Below are positions 1 through 4,600 of a stretch of DNA of 5,614 bases, one piece after another. The stretch is from contig DATIBL010000041.1 in NCBI GenBank assembly GCA_035457505.1, positions 1 through 5,614 of the forward strand. The letters are read 5' to 3'. The notes beneath the pieces were generated by a model. It saw only the letters and a list, made by a program, of their open reading frames with translations, was not told the DNA's origin and did not search any database. Origin of the DNA: DATIBL01 sp035457505. Lineage in GTDB: Bacteria; Patescibacteriota; Minisyncoccia; Phycocordibacterales; UBA6899. Made by a program: the position numbers and the translations under genes. Numbering within the stretch: the stretch's first letter is position 1; every line of letters starts with the position of its first letter.

Positions 1-137
1 GTGAGGATCTTTGCAAATGGATGAAATTCAAGGCGTGGGGTGGAAATGTCCTGGAGGAATATGTCGTATATTTCGACAGGACTTACGGGGCCCCACAACG
101 CAGAAGTTCGCCATTTGTGAAGATCTGCAAAGAATAA
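1..137 (+). CDS. C-terminal fragment of an unrecognised protein (truncated by window edge)
   Basis: The frame beginning at base 3 stays open for 44 codons and stops at TAA 135-137. The predicted tail looks like real protein rather than a shadow: it has mixed aromatic, acidic and basic residues, with a GGNVLEEYVVYFDR stretch near the middle and a FVKICKE end. The strongest support is context. A strong terminator hairpin starts at base 134 and includes the stop codon, the same stop-on-stem layout seen at the end of pyrH. The gene would be convergent with pyrH. Its codons (AGG, AGA, AGT, ACT, AAA) are less GC-biased than those of its neighbours, which may mean a different history or simply weak selection. 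I do not recognise the family, and the N-terminus lies outside the window. It could still be a chance open frame. Confidence 0.45.
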   Translation, partial: EDLCKWMKFKAWGGNVLEEYVVYFDRTYGAPQRRSSPFVKICKE

Positions 138-169
138 AGGGGCCAACTTGCGTCGGCCCCTTTATAAGC
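134..169 (+). terminator. Intrinsic terminator of the left plus-strand gene, probably bidirectional
   Basis: A perfect 11-bp inverted repeat, ATAAAGGGGCC (134-144) and GGCCCCTTTAT (155-165), encloses a 10-base loop. The stem base has a run of six G/C pairs. On the plus strand it is followed by TTTATAAG. On the minus strand the same stem is followed by TTTATTCTTT, so it could also stop transcripts that read through from pyrH. The TAA at 135-137 lies inside the left arm. Confidence 0.75.
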
Positions 170-192
170 ATCAGGAACCGAAGTTCCCGATG
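169..192 (-). other. Stable hairpin with UUCG tetraloop, minus-strand RNA
   Basis: Read as minus-strand RNA this is a 10-bp stem closed by a C(UUCG)G tetraloop. The arms are CATCGGGAAC and GTTCCTGATG, with one G-U pair. Read on the plus strand the wobble becomes an A/C mismatch and the loop becomes CGAA, so the minus strand is the more likely transcript. No T-run follows directly, so it is not a classical terminator. It could be a 3'-end protective hairpin of the pyrH mRNA or part of a small RNA. Confidence 0.45.
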
Positions 193-197
193 AGATA

Positions 198-225
198 AAT
201 ATACACCCAAAGGAAAAACGTGCAA
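198..225 (-). promoter_or_regulatory. Weak candidate promoter inside the convergent intergenic region
   Basis: The minus strand has TATATT (203-198) as a possible -10 and TTGCAC (225-220) as a poor -35, with 16 bp between. The expected start is an A near 191, at the foot of the UUCG hairpin, which would give an RNA of about 60 nt ending at the 165-134 hairpin. Only the -10 is convincing, and AT-rich intergenic DNA yields such matches by chance. Confidence 0.22.
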
Positions 226-253
226 GGCGCTCCTGTGGATAACTCTGAGCACC
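226..253 (-). other. Hairpin with DnaA-box sequence in its loop
   Basis: The minus-strand arms GGTGCTC (253-247) and GAGCGCC (232-226) pair over 7 bp with one U-G wobble, around a 14-base loop. On the plus strand the same wobble is a C/A mismatch, so again the minus strand folds better. The loop contains UUAUCCACA. The long loop makes this weaker than the neighbouring UUCG hairpin. Confidence 0.3.
234..242 (-). promoter_or_regulatory. Perfect DnaA-box consensus, single copy
   Basis: The minus strand reads TTATCCACA, an exact match to the high-affinity DnaA box, followed by GG. I found no second box nearby, no AT-rich unwinding element and no dnaA or dnaN gene, so this is not an origin on present evidence. 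A 9-base match in a window of this size is expected by chance a few percent of the time. A lone box could titrate DnaA or regulate a promoter. Confidence 0.35.
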
Positions 254-274
254 GACCAATAAATGCCTTCCGGG

Positions 275-298
275 AAGAAAAACCCCGATCTCTCGGGG
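275..298 (-). terminator. Intrinsic terminator of pyrH
   Basis: Immediately after the pyrH TAG, the minus strand forms CCCCGA (298-293), a GAGA loop of GNRA type (292-289) and TCGGGG (288-283), followed by TTTTTCTT. The 6-bp GC-rich stem and T-run are textbook, and no spacer separates stop codon and stem. The plus strand has no T-run, so it works in one direction. Confidence 0.85.
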
Positions 299-1003
299 CT
301 ATTCTGGAACGATGACCGATCCCACGGCTGGATCGAGGGCATCCTTGAGGGCGTCGCTTGGAACGATCTTGATCTTCACTTTGTTCTCCCGCGCGAAGGC
401 GACGGCGGTCTGGTCGGCGATCTTGAGATTTTTGGCGAGGAATTCGGAGGCGGTGATCGACGGCAGAAATGTCGCGGAGGGATCGACGTTGGGGTCGGCA
501 GTATAGATGCCGGCGACTCTGTTCTTGGTCATGATGACCAGGTCCATGTCGAGTTCCTTTGCGCGGAGAACTGCAGTCGTGTCGGTAGTGAGATTGGGGA
601 CGCCGAGGCCGCCGCAGAGGATCACGACGCGATTTTCACGCATGTGGTGCCGGGCGCGCTGCCCGATGAACCACTCGCAGACCTGATCGATGCGGATCGC
701 CGACATCACGCGCGTGTCGACGTTGGCATTCTGGAGAGCGTCGCGCAGAACAAGCGCATTCGGGACTGTCGCAAGCATACCGGCGTTGTCGGCCGTCGCT
801 TGCGGAAGGATAGACAGTTCGCGCATGAGGTCTTTGCCGCGGAAGATGTTTCCCCCGCCGACCACGATCGCAATGGAATGCGCTGCGGTATAGAGTGTGC
901 GGATCTGGTCGCGAATGCGCAGCACCGTCGGCTCGTCGTACTTGCGGCCGTCATCATGCCCGCCAGCAAGGCTTTCTCCGGAGATTTTAATGAGGATCTT
1001 CAT
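299..1003 (-). CDS. pyrH: UMP kinase
   Basis: UMP kinase phosphorylates UMP to UDP with ATP, the committed step from UMP toward UTP and CTP. It is a cytosolic hexamer of the amino-acid kinase fold in bacteria. The 234-residue product matches the family length and shows KISGE at 6-10, GGGNIFRG at 49-56, GMLATV at 75-80, a TTD at 139-141 and YTADP at 167-171. I chose the ATG at 1003 because the conserved MKILIK start follows it, AGGAG lies 11 bases upstream and a promoter fits; an extension to 1084 would read through that promoter. Two conserved segments are unusual. The glycine loop reads GGLGVPNLTTD where most bacterial enzymes have GTGNPFFTTD. The segment after K160 is two residues longer than the usual TKVDGVY and has VAG in place of VDG. 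It has its own promoter and terminator, so it appears monocistronic; the frr gene often found next to pyrH is absent. Confidence 0.95.
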   Translation of the reverse strand: MKILIKISGESLAGGHDDGRKYDEPTVLRIRDQIRTLYTAAHSIAIVVGGGNIFRGKDLMRELSILPQATADNAGMLATVPNALVLRDALQNANVDTRVMSAIRIDQVCEWFIGQRARHHMRENRVVILCGGLGVPNLTTDTTAVLRAKELDMDLVIMTKNRVAGIYTADPNVDPSATFLPSITASEFLAKNLKIADQTAVAFARENKVKIKIVPSDALKDALDPAVGSVIVPE

Positions 1004-1014
1004 GGGTGTGTGTG

Positions 1015-1019
1015 CTCCT
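1015..1019 (-). promoter_or_regulatory. pyrH ribosome-binding site
   Basis: AGGAG on the minus strand sits 11 bases before the ATG at 1003. It decides the pyrH start, and it is the only clear Shine-Dalgarno sequence in front of any gene in the window. Confidence 0.75.
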
Positions 1020-1035
1020 GGTTGGTTCCGTCGCG

Positions 1036-1063
1036 AGTATAGCATGCTCGCGAGCATGTTCAA
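1036..1063 (-). promoter_or_regulatory. pyrH promoter (sigma-70 type)
   Basis: The minus strand has TTGAAC (1063-1058) as -35 and TATACT (1041-1036) as -10, with a 16-bp spacer. The expected transcription start near 1029 leaves a leader of about 25 nt that contains the AGGAG. The -10 is identical to the one before the MazG-like gene. Nearly the whole spacer is a perfect palindrome, described separately, which suggests regulation by a DNA-binding dimer. Confidence 0.7.
1043..1058. promoter_or_regulatory. 16-bp perfect palindrome in pyrH promoter spacer, candidate operator
   Basis: CATGCTCGCGAGCATG is a perfect inverted repeat with no central gap, lying between the -35 and -10 and touching the -35. 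The core TCGCGAG (1048-1054) recurs as a direct copy at 1031-1037, on the other side of the -10 and 17 bp away. Occupation of either site would block RNA polymerase. No T-run follows it on either strand, so it is not a terminator. Which protein binds is unknown. Confidence 0.5.
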
Positions 1064-1103
1064 AAAACACCATGTCGTCCGCAAGAACTCTAGAATGACG
1101 ACA
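1062..1103 (-). terminator. Possible weak terminator after the PLD-like gene
   Basis: The minus-strand arms TGTCGTC (1103-1097) and GACGACA (1079-1073) pair over 7 bp around a 17-base loop, and a run of six T follows at 1067-1062. The left arm lies in the last codons of the PLD-like gene. The large loop and a 5-base gap before the T-run make it weaker than the pyrH terminator. The T-run also overlaps the pyrH -35. Confidence 0.3.
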
Positions 1104-2562
1104 GTCCGGTACGTTCCATGATTCGATAGAGGCTGGTCTTCCAGAACGTGGTGTCCTCGTACGCGCTGTAGTCCGCAGAATATCGCTCTGTATCGCTATT
1201 GGACCATGCGCGCGAGAGATACGCGTCGATCTCCGCAAGCGCCGGGAATTCGGACTCCGAGGTGATCGCGATATTCGCTTCGAGATTGTATCCGCCGATG
1301 TTTCGCCGGGTCAGATTGGCCGATCCCGCCATGACGTAGTGTTTGCCGCCGACGAATGCGCGGACGAGCTTCGCGTGGCACTGCTCGCCGTGCGTATCGC
1401 ACCAGCGCACTTCGACGGTGCGGCCGCCCTTCTTGAGAAGCTCTTTTGCTACTGGGCGGTTTGGAATGCCATTCTTCTCCATCCCGAAGGCGTCTTTGTT
1501 GGGATCGAGGAGAACTTTGATTGCGACTTTGCGCTTCCCGGCGTCGATGAGCGCGCGCACGATCTGCCGGTCCGAAAGATAGAACATTGCCATGGTGATC
1601 GAATCCCCTTCTCGAGCGTCGCCGATGACGCGCAGAAGATCACGGCGGATCGATTCCTCGCGCAAGAACGACACGCGCACTGGTCCGTCGGTGGCGTCCG
1701 CGATCGCGTTCGGATCGTAGAGCGGTGTGACTGCTTCGGAAAGTTCGGCGATCGAGCGCTCGCTCGAAAGGACGCTCTTCCAGATCTGATCGTCCACGCG
1801 GATCGCGATGTTGCCGTGCGCGCTTGATCCGTCGTGCGGGTTCGAAGAGGTGACGAGCGTGACCATCTTGCGCTTCGCTGTCTTTCCCTTTCCGGCGGGT
1901 TGATCGGCGACAATGAGCTTGCTGTGGTTCGCTTTGAAATTGGCGAGTGTGAGCCAAGTGCGAAGCGTGACCTTGTCTCCTCCGTGCTGGAACGGGTGCG
2001 GAAGCCAGCCGCCGGTGTCGGAGTTACCGAACCACTGTACGAAGATCCTCCAGATCGGAGAATAGAGCGGGTTCGAGTCTGGGAGCGCTCCAAGATTGGT
2101 CGGAATGACAGGGATGCCCGCAGTACGGAGAGCGTTGAGATGCGCAGCGGTATCGCCGTCGTACGCGGTGTTGATCGGGTCCGTAATGAGCGCGATCGCG
2201 ATATGCGGGTGCGACTCGCGTTTGGCGATGAGTTTTGCGGTGAGTTCTTCGGAAAGTGCGCGCATGGTCTCCGGCTTGTCGCCTTGGAAGGAGTTGTACA
2301 GGAACATATCAAGAACGATGAGATGTTCCGCGCGATCGATCATGCGAAAGATCTCATCCCAAACCTCTTGGCGTGCAACGCGCTCCCCCTTTGCGTTAAT
2401 GAATGTCTCGTCGGCAAAAAACGCGATCGAGGACGCAGGAACCAGATATTCCGGCGACGGACGCGCGAGCTCCTCCGGGAACGGGCGCATGAGCTGGTAG
2501 AAGAAGACGAACACGTACAGGACGAGGGCGAGTTTTGCGAGGCGCTTCAGGATGACAGTCAT
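1090..2562 (-). CDS. Membrane-anchored phospholipase D-fold protein with two HKD-type motifs
   Basis: This 490-residue protein belongs to the PLD superfamily, whose members hydrolyse or transfer phosphodiester bonds in phospholipids or nucleic acids. A single hydrophobic segment at about residues 10-25, preceded by basic residues, suggests an N-in anchor with the catalytic part outside. The first motif is HSKLIVAD (213-220), followed by SSN (239-241). The second is HAKLVRAF (396-403), followed by GSANLT (413-418) and an acidic residue at 428, the usual order. In the second motif the aspartate of HxKxxxxD is replaced by Phe403; the catalytic His and Lys remain. The only cysteines are C388 and C395, the latter next to the catalytic His. 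The ATG at 2562 has no Shine-Dalgarno sequence but starts the basic-hydrophobic anchor. It lies 22 bp after the eight-cysteine gene, so the two are probably cotranscribed. Substrate is unknown; cardiolipin synthase-like or nuclease roles are both possible. Confidence 0.88.
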   Translation of the reverse strand: MTVILKRLAKLALVLYVFVFFYQLMRPFPEELARPSPEYLVPASSIAFFADETFINAKGERVARQEVWDEIFRMIDRAEHLIVLDMFLYNSFQGDKPETMRALSEELTAKLIAKRESHPHIAIALITDPINTAYDGDTAAHLNALRTAGIPVIPTNLGALPDSNPLYSPIWRIFVQWFGNSDTGGWLPHPFQHGGDKVTLRTWLTLANFKANHSKLIVADQPAGKGKTAKRKMVTLVTSSNPHDGSSAHGNIAIRVDDQIWKSVLSSERSIAELSEAVTPLYDPNAIADATDGPVRVSFLREESIRRDLLRVIGDAREGDSITMAMFYLSDRQIVRALIDAGKRKVAIKVLLDPNKDAFGMEKNGIPNRPVAKELLKKGGRTVEVRWCDTHGEQCHAKLVRAFVGGKHYVMAGSANLTRRNIGGYNLEANIAITSESEFPALAEIDAYLSRAWSNSDTERYSADYSAYEDTTFWKTSLYRIMERTGLSSF

Positions 2563-2584
2563 ATGCGAAGGGTCAGAAGAACGA

Positions 2585-2596
2585 TCACTCGAGTGA
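2585..2596. repeat. 12-bp perfect palindrome over the stop codon of the eight-cysteine gene
   Basis: TCACTCGAGTGA is self-complementary and includes the TGA stop (2587-2585). It sits just upstream of the PLD-like start, where no Shine-Dalgarno sequence is seen. It could be a small operator or an RNA hairpin of 4 bp with a TCGA loop, but palindromes of this length occur by chance and no function is shown. Confidence 0.3.
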
Positions 2597-3154
2597 GGGC
2601 GGGTTCAGGAGGCAGGACTGGAGTTCGGGCGTTTCGGTCCATCCGCATGCGCCGTCTGCCTGGCGTTCGCAGCGCGCGGTGGCGTAGCAGCGGTATTCTT
2701 GGCGGAATTCGCACGTCGAGACCATGTCGCGATCTGAGCAGATCTGTCCGCTGCAGCCAGTCTTTTTGCACAAAGGTTTCTCGGGGGTGATGGTGATCTC
2801 CTCTCCTGGAACGATCACGGGGTCTGTCGGGACGATCGGCTCCGGAAGGGTCGGAACATCGATCGGCGGTTCGGGGACGATCGGCTGCTCGATCGGGGTG
2901 CTCCCTTCCCCAGGTTCGACCACGATCGGAGCATTTGGTCGTGCGAAGATGTACAAGAAAAGCAGGATCCCCACAGCGAGAATCAGGAGTGCGTCGATCA
3001 CGAGGACGAAAATCCGATGATAGGGAAAAACCTCCTGGTGTGCAGGTGACTCTTCCTGGGCTGGAACGGATGCGGCTGGCTTCGATGCGCTCTCTCTTGG
3101 TGTTACAGCGGGCGGAGTCGTTTGCGTTTTCTGCTCCTGGTCGTCGGTAGACAT
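2585..3154 (-). CDS. Single-pass membrane protein with C-terminal eight-cysteine domain
   Basis: The 189-residue product has four parts: a polar, Pro/Gln/Ser-rich N-terminal tail (1-45), one membrane segment (about 48-70), a Pro/Val/Glu-rich linker with PIVPEP-like repeats (77-117), and a compact domain with exactly eight cysteines at 129, 134, 139, 148, 156, 162, 170 and 181. The eight-Cys pattern, with KTGCSGQIC, YRCY and CGWTETPEL around it, resembles a domain I know as the eight-cysteine-cluster type, common in Patescibacteria. Its function is not established. Basic residues before the membrane segment and the cysteine content suggest the C-terminal domain is outside, held by up to four disulfides; metal binding is the alternative. 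The ATG at 3154 lies 42 bp after the MazG-like gene and has only a weak GAG upstream. I see no convincing promoter, so readthrough from the MazG-like gene is likely. Confidence 0.85.
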   Translation of the reverse strand: MSTDDQEQKTQTTPPAVTPRESASKPAASVPAQEESPAHQEVFPYHRIFVLVIDALLILAVGILLFLYIFARPNAPIVVEPGEGSTPIEQPIVPEPPIDVPTLPEPIVPTDPVIVPGEEITITPEKPLCKKTGCSGQICSDRDMVSTCEFRQEYRCYATARCERQADGACGWTETPELQSCLLNPPSLE

Positions 3155-3196
3155 AGATGATGATTCTCGTGAGAAATAAAATGGTTCGAGGCGTGA

Positions 3197-3532
3197 TTAA
3201 CGGTCGTCGCCGCTGCCGTGCACGGTGTCGTTCTTTAGTCGCGCGGCCAGCTTGGCGATATTTCCCTTTGCGACATCCTCGAGCGTGGTGCCGAGTTCAT
3301 CGGCGAGCGCGGCGCAATACCAGAGCACATCTCCGAGTTCCTTGATGATCGCCTCTCTTCGCTCCGGCGTGAGCGTGCCACCGTCGTCGCGCATGATCTT
3401 CTTGACCTTGTCCGCGACTTCACCTGCTTCTCCCGCGAGTCCGAGCGTCGGATAGTAGATGTTCTTCCCCTGATCGGGATACCGTGCGCTCACGTGCGCT
3501 TGTTCCGCGTATTCCTCAAATGTCATGGCCAT
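3197..3532 (-). CDS. MazG-like nucleotide pyrophosphohydrolase
   Basis: Members of the all-alpha NTP pyrophosphohydrolase superfamily cleave nucleoside triphosphates to the monophosphate and pyrophosphate, often to remove damaged or surplus nucleotides. Counting from the ATG at 3532 the protein has 111 residues, typical for single-domain MazG-like enzymes. The metal-binding signature is present: ExxE at E35/E38 within GLAGEAGEVADKVKK, and ExxD at E65/D68 within KELGDVLWY. The YPTLGLAGEAGE segment is typical of this family. A TTG at 3550 would add six residues, but it lies inside the promoter -10 region, so I reject it; ATG 3526 is a close alternative. The promoter implies a transcript starting about two bases before the ATG, which would be leaderless. 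The upstream CNNM-like gene ends 33 bp away. The exact substrate cannot be read from the sequence. Confidence 0.9.
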   Translation of the reverse strand: MAMTFEEYAEQAHVSARYPDQGKNIYYPTLGLAGEAGEVADKVKKIMRDDGGTLTPERREAIIKELGDVLWYCAALADELGTTLEDVAKGNIAKLAARLKNDTVHGSGDDR

Positions 3533-3540
3533 AGGGTTCC

Positions 3541-3569
3541 AGTATACCAAAGCGGACTCGAGCGGTCAG
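3541..3569 (-). promoter_or_regulatory. Extended -10 promoter of the MazG-like gene, predicting a leaderless mRNA
   Basis: The minus strand shows CTGACC (3569-3564) as -35, a 17-bp spacer and TATACT (3546-3541) as -10, with TGG directly before it making an extended -10. The expected start is near 3534, while the ATG begins at 3532. The -35 overlaps the TGA stop of the upstream gene (3568-3566). No Shine-Dalgarno sequence fits between start site and ATG. Confidence 0.65.
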
Positions 3570-4579
3570 TGTCGAGGAATGGCGGATGTCTTCGCGGCGC
3601 GGCGATCACCCTCGTCTTCGATCTCTCCGACGATCTCTTCCAGAACGTCCTCGAGCGTGACCAACCCGATCACTTCGTCTGGATCGCTGGAGCGGTGCAC
3701 GAGGTAGAGATGGGAACGTTCGCGGGTCATCTGAATAAAGACGTTCTCGATCTTTTGGTGTTCTGGTACGCGCGTGAGCGGCTGCACGATCGTGCCGAGC
3801 ACCTCTCCGCGATTGTCGGAGTTGAGCACGCGCATCACATCGTTGGTGTGAACATAGCCGATGAACGTGTTTTCATTGCCGTCGTGCACTGGAAATCGCG
3901 AGAATCCGGACATCGCGACTGCATACGCGATCTGATCGATCGGAACCTCACCGCTCAGGCTCTCGATCTTCTCCCGCGGGGTCATGATCGTTCCGACGGG
4001 GATGTCGTCAAACTGAAAGATTCGCTCGATCATCTCGTGTTCGCGGCGGTCGATCTCGCCCTGCGCAAGACCGAGCTCCGCCATGATGCGGATCTCCTCT
4101 TCGCTTACGCTGTTGTGCGCGCGGTCTTTATTCTTGCTGCGAATATACTGCTCAAAGAATACGAAGATCGTGGTGATCGGATAGCACAAAAGAAAGAATG
4201 AATAGAGCGGCGGCGCAACCCAGGAAACAAATGTCCGGCGATGGATATACGCGAGGGACTTTGGAAAGATCTCCCCGAGAAGGAGGACGACGATGGTTGA
4301 GAGACCCGTTGCGATACCAGCTCCGAGAGAGCCGAAATGGTCGATCGCAAGGACGGTTGCGTATGAGGCGATCGAGATGTTGACGATATTGTTGCCGACC
4401 AGGATCGTCACAAGGAGACGCTGCGGCGAACCATGAAGTCGCGCGACGAGCTTGGCGTTGCGGGCCTTGCGGCGAACGAGCACGGCCACTTCGCTCTCGC
4501 GCAAACTGAAAAACGCCGTCTCAGACGCCGAGAAGAGCGCCGAAAGCGAGATCAAAACTGTGAAGATAAGGACGTCCAT
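3566..4579 (-). CDS. CNNM/CorB-like membrane protein with CBS pair (HlyC/CorC family), lacking the C-terminal CorC domain
   Basis: This family includes CorB/CorC and CNNM proteins, linked to magnesium or other divalent cation transport. The 337-residue protein starts with the transmembrane DUF21/CNNM domain (about 1-145). This contains LFSASETAFFSL (15-26), GNNIVNI (62-68) and GEIFPKS (102-108), with about three to four hydrophobic segments. A linker with an EEEIRIMAELG acidic helix (160-170) follows. Then come two CBS repeats, roughly 195-255 (IMTPRE at 198-203, FPVHD, GYVHTND) and 262-317 (HLYLVH, GLVTLEDVLEEIVGEI). It stops shortly after, whereas many relatives of about 420-440 residues continue with a CorC_HlyC domain. 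The final codons look unconserved but not frameshifted. The ATG at 4579 follows the galU stop by 21 bp with no Shine-Dalgarno sequence; it is probably cotranscribed with galU. Confidence 0.92.
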   Translation of the reverse strand: MDVLIFTVLISLSALFSASETAFFSLRESEVAVLVRRKARNAKLVARLHGSPQRLLVTILVGNNIVNISIASYATVLAIDHFGSLGAGIATGLSTIVVLLLGEIFPKSLAYIHRRTFVSWVAPPLYSFFLLCYPITTIFVFFEQYIRSKNKDRAHNSVSEEEIRIMAELGLAQGEIDRREHEMIERIFQFDDIPVGTIMTPREKIESLSGEVPIDQIAYAVAMSGFSRFPVHDGNENTFIGYVHTNDVMRVLNSDNRGEVLGTIVQPLTRVPEHQKIENVFIQMTRERSHLYLVHRSSDPDEVIGLVTLEDVLEEIVGEIEDEGDRRAAKTSAIPRH

Positions 4580-4600
4580 GAAGCCGCAGACAGAAAGGAG

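Noticed and set aside
87..94. GGGGCCCC palindrome that could pair with either arm of the 134-165 terminator
   Set aside because: It falls inside probable coding sequence, and no gene lies downstream on the plus strand for an attenuator to control.
53..120. GGAGG followed by ATG at 61 and a 19-codon small frame on the plus strand
   Set aside because: The spacing from GGAGG to ATG is only three bases, and the stretch is better read as part of the longer frame ending at 137.
6..125. Imperfect inverted repeat, arms 6-20 and 111-125 with 13 of 15 matches
   Set aside because: Both arms lie in the probable left-end coding region and are 90 bases apart. No duplicated target or transposase supports a mobile element.
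263..1042. 259-codon plus-strand open frame opposite pyrH
   Set aside because: It lies fully antisense to a clear UMP kinase, has Asp/Gly/Arg-heavy composition and no recognisable motif. It is a shadow frame of GC-rich coding DNA.
1449..2312. 287-codon minus-strand open frame inside the PLD-like gene
   Set aside because: It is Ser/Arg/Thr-rich, shifted relative to the HKD-bearing frame and shows no motif.
1834..2790. 318-codon plus-strand open frame
   Set aside because: It spans two unrelated minus-strand genes and their gap, is very Arg-rich and has no domain-like pattern. The PLD motifs on the opposite strand are unambiguous.
2821..2940. Repeated ACGATCGG units on the plus strand resembling a DNA repeat array
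   Set aside because: They encode the Pro/Ile/Val stalk of the eight-cysteine protein and vary in spacing, so they reflect protein repeats plus the GATC bias.
3157..3196. Possible promoter for the eight-cysteine gene in the AT-rich gap
   Set aside because: TATTTC-like hexamers occur, but no -35 sits at a sensible distance. Cotranscription with the MazG-like gene explains expression as well.
3494..4201. 235-codon plus-strand open frame opposite the CNNM-like gene
   Set aside because: It is antisense to a well-supported CBS-pair protein and crosses the MazG-like start region. It shows no independent support.
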